A DNA stretch of 64,000 bases from Rhodoferax sp. GW822-FHT02A01 (GTDB taxonomy: Bacteria; Pseudomonadota; Gammaproteobacteria; Burkholderiales; Burkholderiaceae_C): NCBI RefSeq assembly GCF_038784515.1, contig NZ_CP152376.1, positions 1,550,001 through 1,614,000 on the forward strand, read 5' to 3'. Positions within the stretch are counted from its first letter, which is position 1. Every line of letters begins with the position of its first letter. The translations under genes and the position numbers were made by a program. The notes under the pieces are model-generated. The model did not search any database. It was not told where the DNA came from and saw only the letters and a list, made by a program, of their open reading frames with translations. Positions 1 through 8,534 of the stretch are shown in pieces.

Positions 1-537
1 ACCTTCGGCACGCACGATGCGCACGTCGGTGATGCCAAAGAAGCCAAACACGGTCTGCAGATAGCTTTCCTGGTGTTCCATGGCGCGGCCGCCTTCGCTG
101 GTGGAATACAGGCCACCACGGGTGGAAGCCACGATCACCACCTTGCCACCGGCCAGACCTTGCGGACCCTTTTCGGTGTACTTGAAGGTGCGGCCGACCT
201 GAGCCACGCGGTCAATCCATGCCTTGAGCTGGCTGGGGATGGAGAAGTTGTAGAGCGGAGCGCCCACCACGATCACGTCGGCAGCCAGGAACTGTTGCAC
301 CAGGGCTTCAGAAACAGCGTTTTCGTGCTTTTGCACATCGGTCAGGCTGGAGCCCGCAGGCAGGCGAAAGCCCAGGGAGTCAGCCGACAGGTGGCTGGGG
401 GCGTGGCTGGCCAGGTCCAGGTATTCCACCGTGGTGCGGGGATGGTTGGATTTCCACTCGGCCACGATTTGCGCGGTCAGTTTGCGGGAAACGGAGTTGT
501 CAGCCAGTACGCTGGAGTCAATGTGCAAGAGTTTCAT
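1..537 (-). CDS. azoR: FMN-dependent NADH-azoreductase (3' end outside window)
   Basis: The reading frame opens at the ATG at 537 and runs off the left window edge after 179 codons; AzoR proteins are about 200 residues, so only the C-terminal end is missing. It is a flavodoxin-fold quinone/azo reductase that uses FMN and NADH in the cytoplasm. Visible marks are the N-terminal MKLLHIDSS strand, the APLYNFSIP flavin/quinone-site motif near residues 93-101 and a TRGGLYS loop near 138-144. The gene is divergent from the patatin gene, with a 158-bp AT-rich gap that probably holds both promoters. Family identity is secure; the natural substrate is unknown. Confidence 0.92.
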   Translation of the reverse strand, partial: MKLLHIDSSVLADNSVSRKLTAQIVAEWKSNHPRTTVEYLDLASHAPSHLSADSLGFRLPAGSSLTDVQKHENAVSEALVQQFLAADVIVVGAPLYNFSIPSQLKAWIDRVAQVGRTFKYTEKGPQGLAGGKVVIVASTRGGLYSTSEGGRAMEHQESYLQTVFGFFGITDVRIVRAEG

Positions 538-695
538 GGTGCAGGTCCTTTCAGTTTTTGGGGTCGCCGAAGCGTCTGCTGCGGCCATGGGTTGGACTTT
601 AAAATTTCTTTAACCAAGGAGAAATAGCATTCCAATCACAGCCACATTGCTTATTCAGCAACAATCGGCATTTGAGAATCGCTATAAGTGAAGCC

Positions 696-1832
696 ATGAA
701 CCACTCGCAAACTCCGTTATCCACACCGTCCGAACAACGCTCCATCAATCTGGCGCTGCAAGGCGGGGGCTCCCACGGCGCCTTTACCTGGGGCGTTCTG
801 GACACCCTGCTGCAGGACGGGCGGCTGGACTTTGAGGGCATTAGCGGTACCAGTGCCGGTGCCATGAACGCCGTGGCTATGGCCCACGGTCTGGCGCAGG
901 CAAAAGGCAAGTCCCAGATTGACAAGCGCGAGTCGGCGCGGGCGTCCCTGCATGATTTCTGGGAGGGTGTGATCGCCATGGGCGCCCTGCAATCCACCAT
1001 TTCCAATGCCCAGCGTGTGCCGTTTGACCTGCTGTTTGGCGGCCTCTCTGCCCTGGTCGGTCATCAGTCGCCGGGTCAGATGGTGAGTGACGCCCTGACC
1101 GGTTTCTGGGCCAAGTCGTTCTCGCCCTACCAGACCAACCCGCTGGACATCAACCCGTTGCAAGACTTTCTGGAGCGGCAGATCGACTTTGAAAGGCTGG
1201 CAGCCTTTGACGAGTTGAAGGTCTTCGTGGTGGCCACCCGGGTCAGCACGGGCAAGGCAGAAGTCTTTTCCGGCAGGCGGCTCACGGCCAAGGCTGTCAT
1301 GGCGTCAGCCTGCCTGCCCACGGTTTTCCGGGCGGTGGAGATCGAAGGCGAGGACTTCTGGGATGGCGGCTACTCCGGCAACCCTGCCATCCACCCGCTG
1401 GTGTATGAATGCAAGAGCTCCGACGTGTTGCTGGTGCAGATCAACCCGCTGCGACGCAATGTGCTGCCCACCAGTTCGGTCGATATCCTGGACCGCCTCA
1501 ACGAAATCACCTTCAATTCGGCTCTGATTGCCGAAATGCGCGCCATCGATTTCGTCAAGCGCCTGCTCGCCGAAGGCAAGCTGGACCCCAAGCGCTACAA
1601 GAACGTGCTGATGCACCGCATCGACGGGGGCCATGAGCTGGACGCTTACCCAGCGTCCACCAAATCCGAAACCGGTGCCGACCTGATCTACAAGCTGCGT
1701 GACCTGGGGCAGCGGTGCGCCAGCCATTGGCTGGAGCGCAAACTGGTGCACGTGGGGGTTGCCTCCAGCATCGACATCGCACGTGACTACCTGGACGACC
1801 TGCGGGTGCCGGTCCAGGAGGATGACAAATAG
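696..1832 (+). CDS. Patatin-like phospholipase family protein
   Basis: A 378-residue protein with the patatin catalytic layout: the oxyanion loop GGGSHG at residues 23-28, the nucleophile elbow GTSAG at 51-55 (Ser53), and the catalytic Asp223 in a WDGG motif. These proteins hydrolyse acyl ester bonds of lipids with a Ser-Asp dyad. There is no signal peptide, so it probably acts in the cytoplasm or at the inner membrane. The ATG at 696 is preferred to an upstream TTG at 672 because the conserved domain starts soon after it. It is a single gene, divergent from azoR. The lipid substrate cannot be read from sequence. Confidence 0.9.
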   Translation: MNHSQTPLSTPSEQRSINLALQGGGSHGAFTWGVLDTLLQDGRLDFEGISGTSAGAMNAVAMAHGLAQAKGKSQIDKRESARASLHDFWEGVIAMGALQSTISNAQRVPFDLLFGGLSALVGHQSPGQMVSDALTGFWAKSFSPYQTNPLDINPLQDFLERQIDFERLAAFDELKVFVVATRVSTGKAEVFSGRRLTAKAVMASACLPTVFRAVEIEGEDFWDGGYSGNPAIHPLVYECKSSDVLLVQINPLRRNVLPTSSVDILDRLNEITFNSALIAEMRAIDFVKRLLAEGKLDPKRYKNVLMHRIDGGHELDAYPASTKSETGADLIYKLRDLGQRCASHWLERKLVHVGVASSIDIARDYLDDLRVPVQEDDK

Positions 1833-1990
1833 TGTGAACAGGCCCTAGCCCCGGTTGAGCCGGCCCGGGATGCCGCGTTCTGGCGGCCCCATGCGTAGTT
1901 TTACAGATGCGCATTGGCTGGCTGCGCTCCACAATCCGGCATCAACAGGCCGCCTGATTGCCTGTGAGTTCAAACCATTGGAGACAAACC

Positions 1991-2965
1991 ATGTTCAAAC
2001 GCCTCACTCTGGGCCTGCTGGCCTGTGCAACCCTTGGCAGCATGTCCGCGCACGCGGCCGATGACGTCATCCGCCTGGGCAACCTCAAGCTGGCGCATTT
2101 CGCCGCTGTTTCGTACATCAAGGAAATCGCGCCCAAGTGCGGCATCAAGGTGGAAGAAAGTACCTTTGCCAAGGGGCCGGACATCATGCAGGCCATCATT
2201 GCCGGCGAGCTGGACGTGGGTGCTACGGCTTCCGAGGCGGCCATTTCCGGCCGCGCCAAGGGTGTGCCGGTCTATGTGGTGGCCGGCTTTGCCAAGGGCG
2301 GTGCACGTCTGGTGGCGCGTCCGGATGCGGGCATCAAATCGGTCAAGGATCTCAAGGGCAAGAAGGTCGGTGTGACCCGCGGCAGCATCCAGGAGCTGCT
2401 GTTGGCAGTGGAGCTGGGCCAGAACGGATTGACCGCCTCGGACGCGCCCGGCAAGGACGTACAGCTCATCTATCTTTCCTACCCCGATCTGAACGCCGCG
2501 CTGCTGGGCAAGAACCTGGACGCCATCATGCAGACTGAGCCCCAGTCTTCGCAGGCGCTCAACAAGAACTTTGGCGTGGAGGTGATCAAGCCTTACGACA
2601 CCCCGATTGGCGAGCCCGTGCGTACCCTGGTGATGAGCGAGAAGTTCTACAAGGAACACCGCCCCACGGCCGAGAAGTTCATGCGTTGCTTTGTGGAGGC
2701 CACCAAGACCTTCATCGACAGCAAGGCCACGGCTGAAAAATACGTCACGCAAACTGTGTTCAAAGGCCAGATCACCAAGGACGATTTCAACGACGCCATC
2801 GACAACTCGCCCTACACCTTTGACATCACGCCCGAGCACATCCAGATTTCCACCGACCTGATGGCCAAGTACGGCATCGGCAAGATGGAAAAGCCACCTG
2901 TGGCCAAGGACTGGGTCAAGACCGATCTGCTGGAAGCTGCCAAGAAGTCCCTGGGAGTGAAGTAA
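1991..2965 (+). CDS. ABC transporter substrate-binding protein, NitT/TauT (NMT1-like) type
   Basis: A periplasmic binding protein of 324 residues. The ATG at 1991 follows a GGAGAC ribosome site and begins a clear signal peptide (MFKRLTLGLLACATLGSMSA, cleavage after AHA). The mature part has the NMT1/TauA-like pattern, with SVKDLKGKKVGV in the hinge region and a GELDVG segment. It heads a four-gene operon: permease 6 bp downstream, ATPase, then a carboxymuconolactone-decarboxylase-like gene. Related systems import nitrate, taurine, sulfonates, pyrimidine precursors or aromatic acids; nothing here fixes the ligand. Confidence 0.9.
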   Translation: MFKRLTLGLLACATLGSMSAHAADDVIRLGNLKLAHFAAVSYIKEIAPKCGIKVEESTFAKGPDIMQAIIAGELDVGATASEAAISGRAKGVPVYVVAGFAKGGARLVARPDAGIKSVKDLKGKKVGVTRGSIQELLLAVELGQNGLTASDAPGKDVQLIYLSYPDLNAALLGKNLDAIMQTEPQSSQALNKNFGVEVIKPYDTPIGEPVRTLVMSEKFYKEHRPTAEKFMRCFVEATKTFIDSKATAEKYVTQTVFKGQITKDDFNDAIDNSPYTFDITPEHIQISTDLMAKYGIGKMEKPPVAKDWVKTDLLEAAKKSLGVK

Positions 2966-2971
2966 GCCGCC

Positions 2972-3808
2972 ATGAGCACTTCAGCAAGCAAAACATTCAA
3001 ATGGCGCGAGATAGGCGCCGGTTTGATCGTCCCCATCGTGCTGATTGCCATCTGGCAAACCGCTTCTTCCATGGGCTGGGCCAATGAGCACGTGCTGCCC
3101 TCACCTTGGGCTGTGGTGACCCGTTGGGTGGCCTATTTGCTGCCGGCCAAGCCGTTTGCGGAAGTGGGTGGCAGCTGGCTGGCATGGGCCGTGTCGGGCG
3201 AACTGATTGTGGACGCCCTGGGCAGCATGTACCGGGTGGTTGTGGGCTTTCTGGTCGGCGCCGCACTGGCGCTGCCGCTGGGCCTGGTCATGGGCGCGAG
3301 CCCGCGGGTGTATGCCTGGTTGAACCCGCTGGCGCAGGTACTGCGGCCCATTCCGCCCATTGCCTACATTCCGCTGGCCATTCTGTGGTTTGGTCTGGGC
3401 AATCCGCCGGCCATTTTTCTGATCTCCATCGGCGCATTCTTCCCGGTGCTGATCAACACCATCGCCGGCGTGCGCCACGTGGACGGCATCTACCTGCGTG
3501 CCGCGCGCAATCTGGGTGCCAATCAGCGCACCATGTTCCTGCGTGTCATCCTGCCAGCGGCGGTGCCCTACATCCTCTCGGGTGTGCGCATCGGCATCGG
3601 TACTGCGTTCATCGTGGTGATCGTCTCCGAGATGATCGCGGTGAACAACGGCCTGGGCTTTCGCATTCTGGAGGCGCGCGAGTACTTCTGGTCCGACAAG
3701 ATCATCGCCGGCATGATCACCATCGGCATGCTGGGGCTGGCCATTGACATCGGCGTCAATCGCCTGAACAACTATTTGCTGCGCTGGCACCGCGGTCTGG
3801 AGCACTGA
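2972..3808 (+). CDS. ABC transporter permease, SsuC/TauC family
   Basis: An inner-membrane permease of 278 residues with about six hydrophobic segments and a BPD_transp_1 domain. The coupling-helix (EAA-type) region lies around residues 170-205 (ARNLGANQRTMFLRVILPAA), which docks onto the ATPase. It starts 6 bp after the binding-protein gene and ends 1 bp before the ATPase start, so the three genes are one transcription unit. The family is the NitT/TauT/SsuC branch. The substrate is unknown. Confidence 0.9.
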   Translation: MSTSASKTFKWREIGAGLIVPIVLIAIWQTASSMGWANEHVLPSPWAVVTRWVAYLLPAKPFAEVGGSWLAWAVSGELIVDALGSMYRVVVGFLVGAALALPLGLVMGASPRVYAWLNPLAQVLRPIPPIAYIPLAILWFGLGNPPAIFLISIGAFFPVLINTIAGVRHVDGIYLRAARNLGANQRTMFLRVILPAAVPYILSGVRIGIGTAFIVVIVSEMIAVNNGLGFRILEAREYFWSDKIIAGMITIGMLGLAIDIGVNRLNNYLLRWHRGLEH

Positions 3809-3809
3809 G

Positions 3810-4604
3810 ATGAGCGCAACCCATATTGCCGTGAACGGCGTCAACAAGATCTTCAGCACTGCGGACCGTGAAGTGGTGGCGCTCAAGGACATCCAGCTCG
3901 ACATTCCACAAGGCCAGTTCGTCTGCCTGCTAGGGCCTTCAGGTTGCGGCAAGTCCACGCTGCTCAATGCCATTGCGGGCTTCTCGTTGCCCAGCAGCGG
4001 AACCATTACCGCCGATGGCGCCGTCGTGACCGGGCCCGGACCCGACCGCGGCATGGTGTTCCAGGAGTACGCCCTGTTCCCCTGGATGACCGTGGAAAAG
4101 AACATCGCTTTCGGTCTGGAGATCAAGGGCGTGGGCGCCCAGCAGATCCAGGAGACGGTACAGGCGCTACTAGCCAAGCTGGGCCTGTCGGACTTTCGCA
4201 CGCGCTACCCCAAGGACCTCTCGGGCGGCATGCGCCAGCGCGTGGCGATTGCCCGCATACTGGCGCTGGACTCGCCCATCATGCTGATGGACGAACCCTT
4301 CGGTGCGCTCGACGCACTGACCCGGCGCAACTTGCAGGATGAGCTGCTGCGCATCTGGGCCGAGCTGGGCAAGACCGTGATCTTCGTGACCCACAGCATC
4401 GAAGAAGCCATCTACCTGGCCGACCGCATCGTGGTGATGACCTACCGACCCGGCACCGTCAAGCGCGACATGCTGGTGGACCTGCCGCGCCTGCGCGACC
4501 CGGCCTCTGCGCCCTTCAACGCACTCAAGCGAGAGCTGGGCCAGCTGGTGATGGAAGAGCAGCAGCGTCACCACAATGCTGAGCTGGTTGCAGCCGTGGA
4601 CTGA
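3810..4604 (+). CDS. ABC transporter ATP-binding protein, SsuB/TauB family
   Basis: A 264-residue ATPase with all motifs intact: Walker A GPSGCGKST at residues 42-50, Q-loop near Gln85 followed by ALFPWMTV (typical of the NitT/TauT branch), signature LSGGMRQR near 137-144, Walker B LMDEPFGALD, and the H-loop VTHS. It powers the importer formed with the upstream permease and binding protein. The next gene starts 2 bp after its stop, suggesting translational coupling. Confidence 0.93.
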   Translation: MSATHIAVNGVNKIFSTADREVVALKDIQLDIPQGQFVCLLGPSGCGKSTLLNAIAGFSLPSSGTITADGAVVTGPGPDRGMVFQEYALFPWMTVEKNIAFGLEIKGVGAQQIQETVQALLAKLGLSDFRTRYPKDLSGGMRQRVAIARILALDSPIMLMDEPFGALDALTRRNLQDELLRIWAELGKTVIFVTHSIEEAIYLADRIVVMTYRPGTVKRDMLVDLPRLRDPASAPFNALKRELGQLVMEEQQRHHNAELVAAVD

Positions 4605-4606
4605 GC

Positions 4607-5149
4607 ATGGACCGCGAACCGCGCATTCCTTCCGTTCCCGACGAGCAGTTGGGTCCGGCCGAGGTGGTGCAGGCCATCCGCAAGCGGCGCGGCGGCACGC
4701 TGCTCAATCTGGACCGCATGCTGCTCAACAGCCCGGCGTTCGCGGTGGGCTGGAACACCTTTCTCGGAGCTGTGCGCAATGCGCTCACGCTGGATCCCAA
4801 GCTGCGTGAACTCGCCATCTGCGCGGTGGCGGTCATCAACCGCGCCGAGTATGAGTGGCTGCAGCATGCGCCGGAGTTTCTGGCGGCGGGCGGCACCCAG
4901 GAGCAACTGGAGTCTCTGCGCGATGTCGAGGCGGCGAGCTGGGACATGATGCACTTCAATGCCATCGAGCGCGCTGTGCTGGAATTGAGCTTGGAGATGT
5001 GCAGGCAGGTGCAGGTGAGCGACGACTGCTTTGAACGGGTACGTCAGCGTCTGGGCTCGACGCAGCAGCTGGTGGAACTGGTGGGCGTAATTGCCAGCTA
5101 CAACATGGTGTCGCGCTTCCTGGAGGCCCTGCAGGTGCAGCCGGAGTAG
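4607..5149 (+). CDS. Carboxymuconolactone decarboxylase (CMD/AhpD)-like protein in an ABC operon
   Basis: A 180-residue all-alpha protein of the CMD/AhpD superfamily. The core LRELAICAVAVINRAEYEW matches the family helix, but the peroxidatic Cys-x-x-Cys pair of AhpD is absent, so an alkylhydroperoxidase role is unlikely. It starts 2 bp after the ATPase stop and belongs to that operon. CMD-like proteins without CxxC are often linked to catabolism of aromatic or lactone compounds; by context this one may process the imported compound. That is inference, and no specific reaction is claimed. Confidence 0.75.
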   Translation: MDREPRIPSVPDEQLGPAEVVQAIRKRRGGTLLNLDRMLLNSPAFAVGWNTFLGAVRNALTLDPKLRELAICAVAVINRAEYEWLQHAPEFLAAGGTQEQLESLRDVEAASWDMMHFNAIERAVLELSLEMCRQVQVSDDCFERVRQRLGSTQQLVELVGVIASYNMVSRFLEALQVQPE

Positions 5150-5214
5150 TTACCGACCCCGTGCGTGGGGCGTTACTTGTGGTGCGGCAGTCGTGCAGGT
5201 GCGTCCAAAGGCGC

Positions 5215-5628
5215 TTAGCCTATGGGAGAGCCATCATTGGCCAGCGTCTCCAGAATCGGGCAGTCGGGCCGGTCATCACCATGGCAGCACTGCACCAGCT
5301 TTTCCAGGGCGGCTTTCATGGCTAGCAGTTCGTGGGCCTTTTGCTCCAGTTCGCGGATATGCGTCTGCGCCAGTTCCTTGACCTGGCGGCTGGGCCGCTC
5401 GCGGTCCTGCCACAGACCCACCAGCTCGCGGATGACGACCAGCGAAAAGCCCAGGTCACGTGCATGGCGCACAAACTTCAGCGTGTGGACATCGGCCGGG
5501 CCGTATCGACGGTAGCCCGCATCCGACCGCAAGGCCGCGGGGATCAGCCCTGCACTTTCGTAGTGGCGAATCATCTTGGCCGATACGCCCGAGGCCTTGG
5601 CCGCCTGGCCGATGTTCAGGTAATCCAT
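5215..5628 (-). CDS. cueR: MerR-family regulator, CueR (Cu(I)/Ag(I)-responsive) type
   Basis: A 137-residue MerR regulator with an N-terminal winged helix (residues 1-70, with the RHYESAGLIP and GYRRY motifs), a dimerisation coiled coil (about 80-112) and a C-terminal metal loop containing Cys114, Cys115 and Cys123 (CCHGDDRPDC). The Cys-x7/8-Cys loop with no metal-binding Ser or His replacement is the CueR pattern for monovalent copper or silver. The ATG at 5628 is chosen because MDYLNIGQAA is the family start. No copper pump or oxidase gene is adjacent; the divergent genes encode an AhpD-like protein and a rhodanese. Confidence 0.87.
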   Translation of the reverse strand: MDYLNIGQAAKASGVSAKMIRHYESAGLIPAALRSDAGYRRYGPADVHTLKFVRHARDLGFSLVVIRELVGLWQDRERPSRQVKELAQTHIRELEQKAHELLAMKAALEKLVQCCHGDDRPDCPILETLANDGSPIG

Positions 5629-5719
5629 GGCATGTCCGGTGGTTGAGAGGCACAGCATCGCATATCGCCAGTGGTCCTGTGTTGAGCGGGGACAAGCGGT
5701 GAAAATATGCAGCTTGCAA

Positions 5720-5737
5720 TATACCCCATGGGGTATA
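5720..5737. promoter_or_regulatory. Perfect 18-bp palindrome in the ahpD-like/rhodanese promoter
   Basis: TATACCCCATGGGGTATA is an exact inverted repeat. A -35-like TTGCAA (5714-5719) abuts it and a -10-like TAAAAT (5736-5741) overlaps its right end with a 16-bp spacer, so a bound protein would control the plus-strand promoter. AT-flanked C4/G4 tracts resemble operators of the CsoR/RcnR/FrmR repressor family as I recall them. The position between -35 and -10 is also how MerR-type regulators such as the adjacent CueR bind. Confidence 0.7.
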
Positions 5738-5777
5738 AAATGGTGCTTGCGAGTTTTTAGTCATTGAAGGTCCGTCC

Positions 5778-6128
5778 ATGAGCAACTTTGACCACACCGG
5801 TCTGATCCAGTCCATCAACCAGAACCTGGCGCCGTTTCGCAAGGCACAGCCTGATGCCTTGCAGGCGTTCGGGCAACTGGCCCGCGCCTCCATGGCCGAA
5901 GGAGCCTTGGGTGCCAAGACCAAGGAACTCCTGGCCTTGGCCATTGGCATCACCCAGCATTGTTCGGGATGCATCGGCTTTCACGTCAAGGCGCTCCTCA
6001 AGCTGGGTTGCACCAAGCAGGAGCTGGAAGAAATGCTGGCGGTATGCGTGTACATGGGCGGCGGCCCGGCCCTGATGTACACCGCAGAGGCGCTGGCCGC
6101 CTACGACCAGATGGCAGCTGCCACCTGA
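5778..6128 (+). CDS. AhpD-like carboxymuconolactone decarboxylase family protein with CxxC
   Basis: A 116-residue CMD-domain protein with the AhpD catalytic signature: Glu50, then Cys62-x-x-Cys65 (HCSGC) and a nearby His69. This arrangement supports thiol-dependent alkylhydroperoxidase or disulfide reductase activity in the cytoplasm. It lies 150 bp from the divergent cueR gene behind the perfect palindrome at 5720-5737, and is followed 29 bp later by a rhodanese. Pairing with a sulfurtransferase suggests a role in thiol or persulfide stress, which is inference. Confidence 0.85.
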   Translation: MSNFDHTGLIQSINQNLAPFRKAQPDALQAFGQLARASMAEGALGAKTKELLALAIGITQHCSGCIGFHVKALLKLGCTKQELEEMLAVCVYMGGGPALMYTAEALAAYDQMAAAT

Positions 6129-6157
6129 ATACGAACCCCACCCCCAGAAAGAACCCT

Positions 6158-6538
6158 ATGAAAACAGCCAGTGACCTCGTCAGCGCCGCCAAGGCGCGCG
6201 TGAAGGAAGTGTCCATTGCCGATGCCGACCAGGCCATTCGCGACGCCGCCGTGCTGGTGGATGTGCGCGAGGCCGATGAGTTCGCAGCCGGCCACCTGCC
6301 CGGCGCCATCCACATCTCCCGCGGCATGCTGGAGTTCCGCTTCAGTGGCATGCCCGCACTGCAGTCACGCGACATTGCCATCGTTCTCTATTGCAAGACC
6401 AGCGGCCGCGCCGCTCTGGCTGGCGCCGCGTTGCACGAGATGGGCTATCTGAATGTGCTGAATCTGGCCGGCGGCTTCGATGCCTGGGTGGCTGCGGGCA
6501 AGCCGGTTGCCAAGCCGGTGCCCCCTTCGTACGAGTAA
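6158..6538 (+). CDS. Single-domain rhodanese-like sulfurtransferase
   Basis: A 126-residue single rhodanese domain: the N-terminal VLVDVREADEF motif, a GHLPGAIHI turn, and the active-site loop YCKTSGRAA with Cys79 as the sulfur-carrying nucleophile. It lacks a signal peptide and should act in the cytoplasm, moving sulfane sulfur between thiols. The ATG at 6158 is preferred because the open frame upstream overlaps the ahpD-like gene in another frame. It is the second gene of the palindrome-controlled unit and ends 4 bp before the convergent membrane-protein gene. Confidence 0.9.
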   Translation: MKTASDLVSAAKARVKEVSIADADQAIRDAAVLVDVREADEFAAGHLPGAIHISRGMLEFRFSGMPALQSRDIAIVLYCKTSGRAALAGAALHEMGYLNVLNLAGGFDAWVAAGKPVAKPVPPSYE

Positions 6539-6541
6539 ACG

Positions 6542-6961
6542 CTAGCTCTGGATGAAGCCGGTAGCCGCCAGCACCCACAGCGTGCCAAACACAAAGGGCA
6601 GCGCCTTGGCGGCCCAGTTGCCACGGTGCGCACTGCCACTCTGCGGCGTGAGGTGGCACAGGCGTTCCAGTCCGGCCTGGCGGTAGGCTGCTTCAATGGC
6701 GCGGGACGAATCCAGCGCGGCAAAGATGCTGATGCCAATCACTCCCGCAACCGCCATGCCAAACAGTGGAAAACCAAAGATCAGCCAACGGTGCTTGTCG
6801 AAGGTCAGCGTGCCGTAGGCGGTAAACAGCAAGCCCTGCGAGAGGATCAGCCACATCAACCGGTGGTTGACCAGGTTGTCCTCGTGCGTCCACTGCTCGC
6901 GTAGAGCGTGGTACAGGTCCCAGTCGGGCAGGGACGCAGGCTGCTGCAGCTGCTCTTTCAC
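6542..6961 (-). CDS. Unknown three-helix membrane protein, last gene of the iol operon
   Basis: A 139-residue protein with three likely membrane segments (roughly residues 36-55, 60-82 and 118-137). A soluble charged loop between the second and third segments contains an Arg/Glu-rich stretch and a Cys-His pair. I do not recognise the family. Translation starts at a GTG whose last two bases are the first two of the iolA stop codon (GTGA overlap), so it is translationally coupled to inositol catabolism. It could be a small transport or scaffold protein. Confidence 0.7.
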   Translation of the reverse strand: MKEQLQQPASLPDWDLYHALREQWTHEDNLVNHRLMWLILSQGLLFTAYGTLTFDKHRWLIFGFPLFGMAVAGVIGISIFAALDSSRAIEAAYRQAGLERLCHLTPQSGSAHRGNWAAKALPFVFGTLWVLAATGFIQS

Positions 6962-8481
6962 TTGGCCGTGGGCATCACAAATTCAGCGCCTTTGCCAATG
7001 CTCTCCGGCCAGCGCTGCATGATGCTCTTTTGCTTGGTGTAGAAGCGCATGCCCTCTTCGCCGTAGGCATGCATGTCGCCAAACAGGCTCTTCTTCCAGC
7101 CGCCAAAGCCGTGCCAGGCCATGGGCACGGGGATGGGCACGTTGATGCCCACCATGCCCACTTGGATGCGGCGGCTGAATTCGCGTGCCACGTTGCCGTC
7201 GCGGGTGAAGCAGGAGACACCGTTGCCGAACTCATGCGCGTTGATCAGGTTCACCGCCTGGGCCAGGTCTTTCACATGGACGCAGGACAGCACCGGGCCG
7301 AAGATCTCCTCCTTGTAGATCTTCATCTCGGGCGTGACGTTGTCAAACAGCGTGCCACCCATCCAGAAACCGTTGTCACAGCCCGCACCGGCGGCCTTGC
7401 CGCTGAAGGTACGACCGTCGTGCAAGAGCGTGGCGCCTTCCTTCACACCTTGTTCGATGTAGCCGGTAATGCGCGCGTGCGCGGCCTGTGTCACGATGGG
7501 GCCCATCTCGGCAGAGAGGTTCATGCCGTCCAGCACCTTCAGGGACTTGGTGCGCTCCAGCAGTTTGGGGATCAGGCGATCACCCACATCCCCTACCAAT
7601 ACGGCCACGCTGATGGCCATGCAGCGTTCGCCAGCCGAGCCATAGCCCGCGCCCACCAGGGCGTCCACGGCTTGATCAATGTCGGCATCGGGCATCACCA
7701 CCATATGGTTCTTGGCACCGCCCAGGGCCTGCACGCGTTTGCCATGGCGCGCGCCGGTTTCATAGATGTGATTGGCAATCGGTGTGGAGCCCACGAAGCT
7801 GATGGCCTTCACATCGGGGTGCTCCAACAGCGCGTCCACGGCTTCCTTGTCACCCTGCACCACGTTGAACACGCCATCGGGCAGACCGGCTTGCTTGAAC
7901 AGGTCGGCAATCAGCAGGCTGGGGCTGGGGTCCAGCGGACTGGGCTTCAAGACAAAGGTGTTGCCTGCGGCAATCGCCACCGGGAACATCCACATGGGCA
8001 CCATCACAGGGAAGTTGAACGGCGTGATGCCGGCCACCACGCCCAAGGGCTGGCGCAGGGTCCAGTTGTCGATGCCGGTGGAAACCTGGTCGGTGAAGTC
8101 GCCCTTGAGCAGTTGCGCAATGCCGCAGGAAAACTCGACGATGTCGATGCCGCGCGAGACTTCACCCTGCGCATCGGTAAACACCTTGCCATGTTCGGCG
8201 GTGATCACGCGGGCCAGTTCGTCCTTCCGGGCATTGAGCAGCTCCAGGAACTTGAACATGATGCGCGCGCGCCGGATAGGCGGCGTGTCGGCCCAGGCGG
8301 GGAATGCCGCGTTGGCAGAGGCCACGGCAGCGGCTACGTCAGCGGCGTTACCCAGGCGCACCTGGCGTGCCACCTGCCCGGTGGCGGGGTTGTAGACGGG
8401 TTGTGTGCGTGTGCTGGTGCCCGCGGTGCGTGCACCTTGGATGTACTGCGCAACTTCGGTGGAATCGGTATAGGGTGTCAT
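6958..8481 (-). CDS. iolA: CoA-acylating methylmalonate-semialdehyde dehydrogenase
   Basis: A 507-residue aldehyde dehydrogenase that converts malonate or methylmalonate semialdehyde to acetyl-CoA or propionyl-CoA with NAD and CoA, the last step of inositol breakdown. The nucleophile is Cys287 in SAGERCMA. The loop that carries the general-base Glu in hydrolytic ALDHs reads ALGGAKNH here (about 252-259), the MmsA/IolA hallmark that allows CoA attack. The PFNFPVMVP motif lies at 154-162. The ATG at 8481 gives the family length. It lies downstream of iolB in the minus-strand iol operon. Confidence 0.95.
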   Translation of the reverse strand: MTPYTDSTEVAQYIQGARTAGTSTRTQPVYNPATGQVARQVRLGNAADVAAAVASANAAFPAWADTPPIRRARIMFKFLELLNARKDELARVITAEHGKVFTDAQGEVSRGIDIVEFSCGIAQLLKGDFTDQVSTGIDNWTLRQPLGVVAGITPFNFPVMVPMWMFPVAIAAGNTFVLKPSPLDPSPSLLIADLFKQAGLPDGVFNVVQGDKEAVDALLEHPDVKAISFVGSTPIANHIYETGARHGKRVQALGGAKNHMVVMPDADIDQAVDALVGAGYGSAGERCMAISVAVLVGDVGDRLIPKLLERTKSLKVLDGMNLSAEMGPIVTQAAHARITGYIEQGVKEGATLLHDGRTFSGKAAGAGCDNGFWMGGTLFDNVTPEMKIYKEEIFGPVLSCVHVKDLAQAVNLINAHEFGNGVSCFTRDGNVAREFSRRIQVGMVGINVPIPVPMAWHGFGGWKKSLFGDMHAYGEEGMRFYTKQKSIMQRWPESIGKGAEFVMPTAK

Positions 8482-8534
8482 GGGGTGCTTTGGTAAAGGG
8501 TTTGCAGTGAAGGAAGTTGCGGGGAAGCCGGGCG

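Noticed and set aside
5720..5737. Palindrome considered as a standard CueR operator
   Set aside because: CueR sites as I know them use CCTTCC/GGAAGG arms and a 19-bp promoter spacer; here the arms differ and the best spacer is 16 bp, so it is reported as an open question, not as a CueR site.
7030..8496. A 488-codon plus-strand frame opposite iolA
   Set aside because: Antisense shadow of a conserved dehydrogenase, no ribosome site or known motif.
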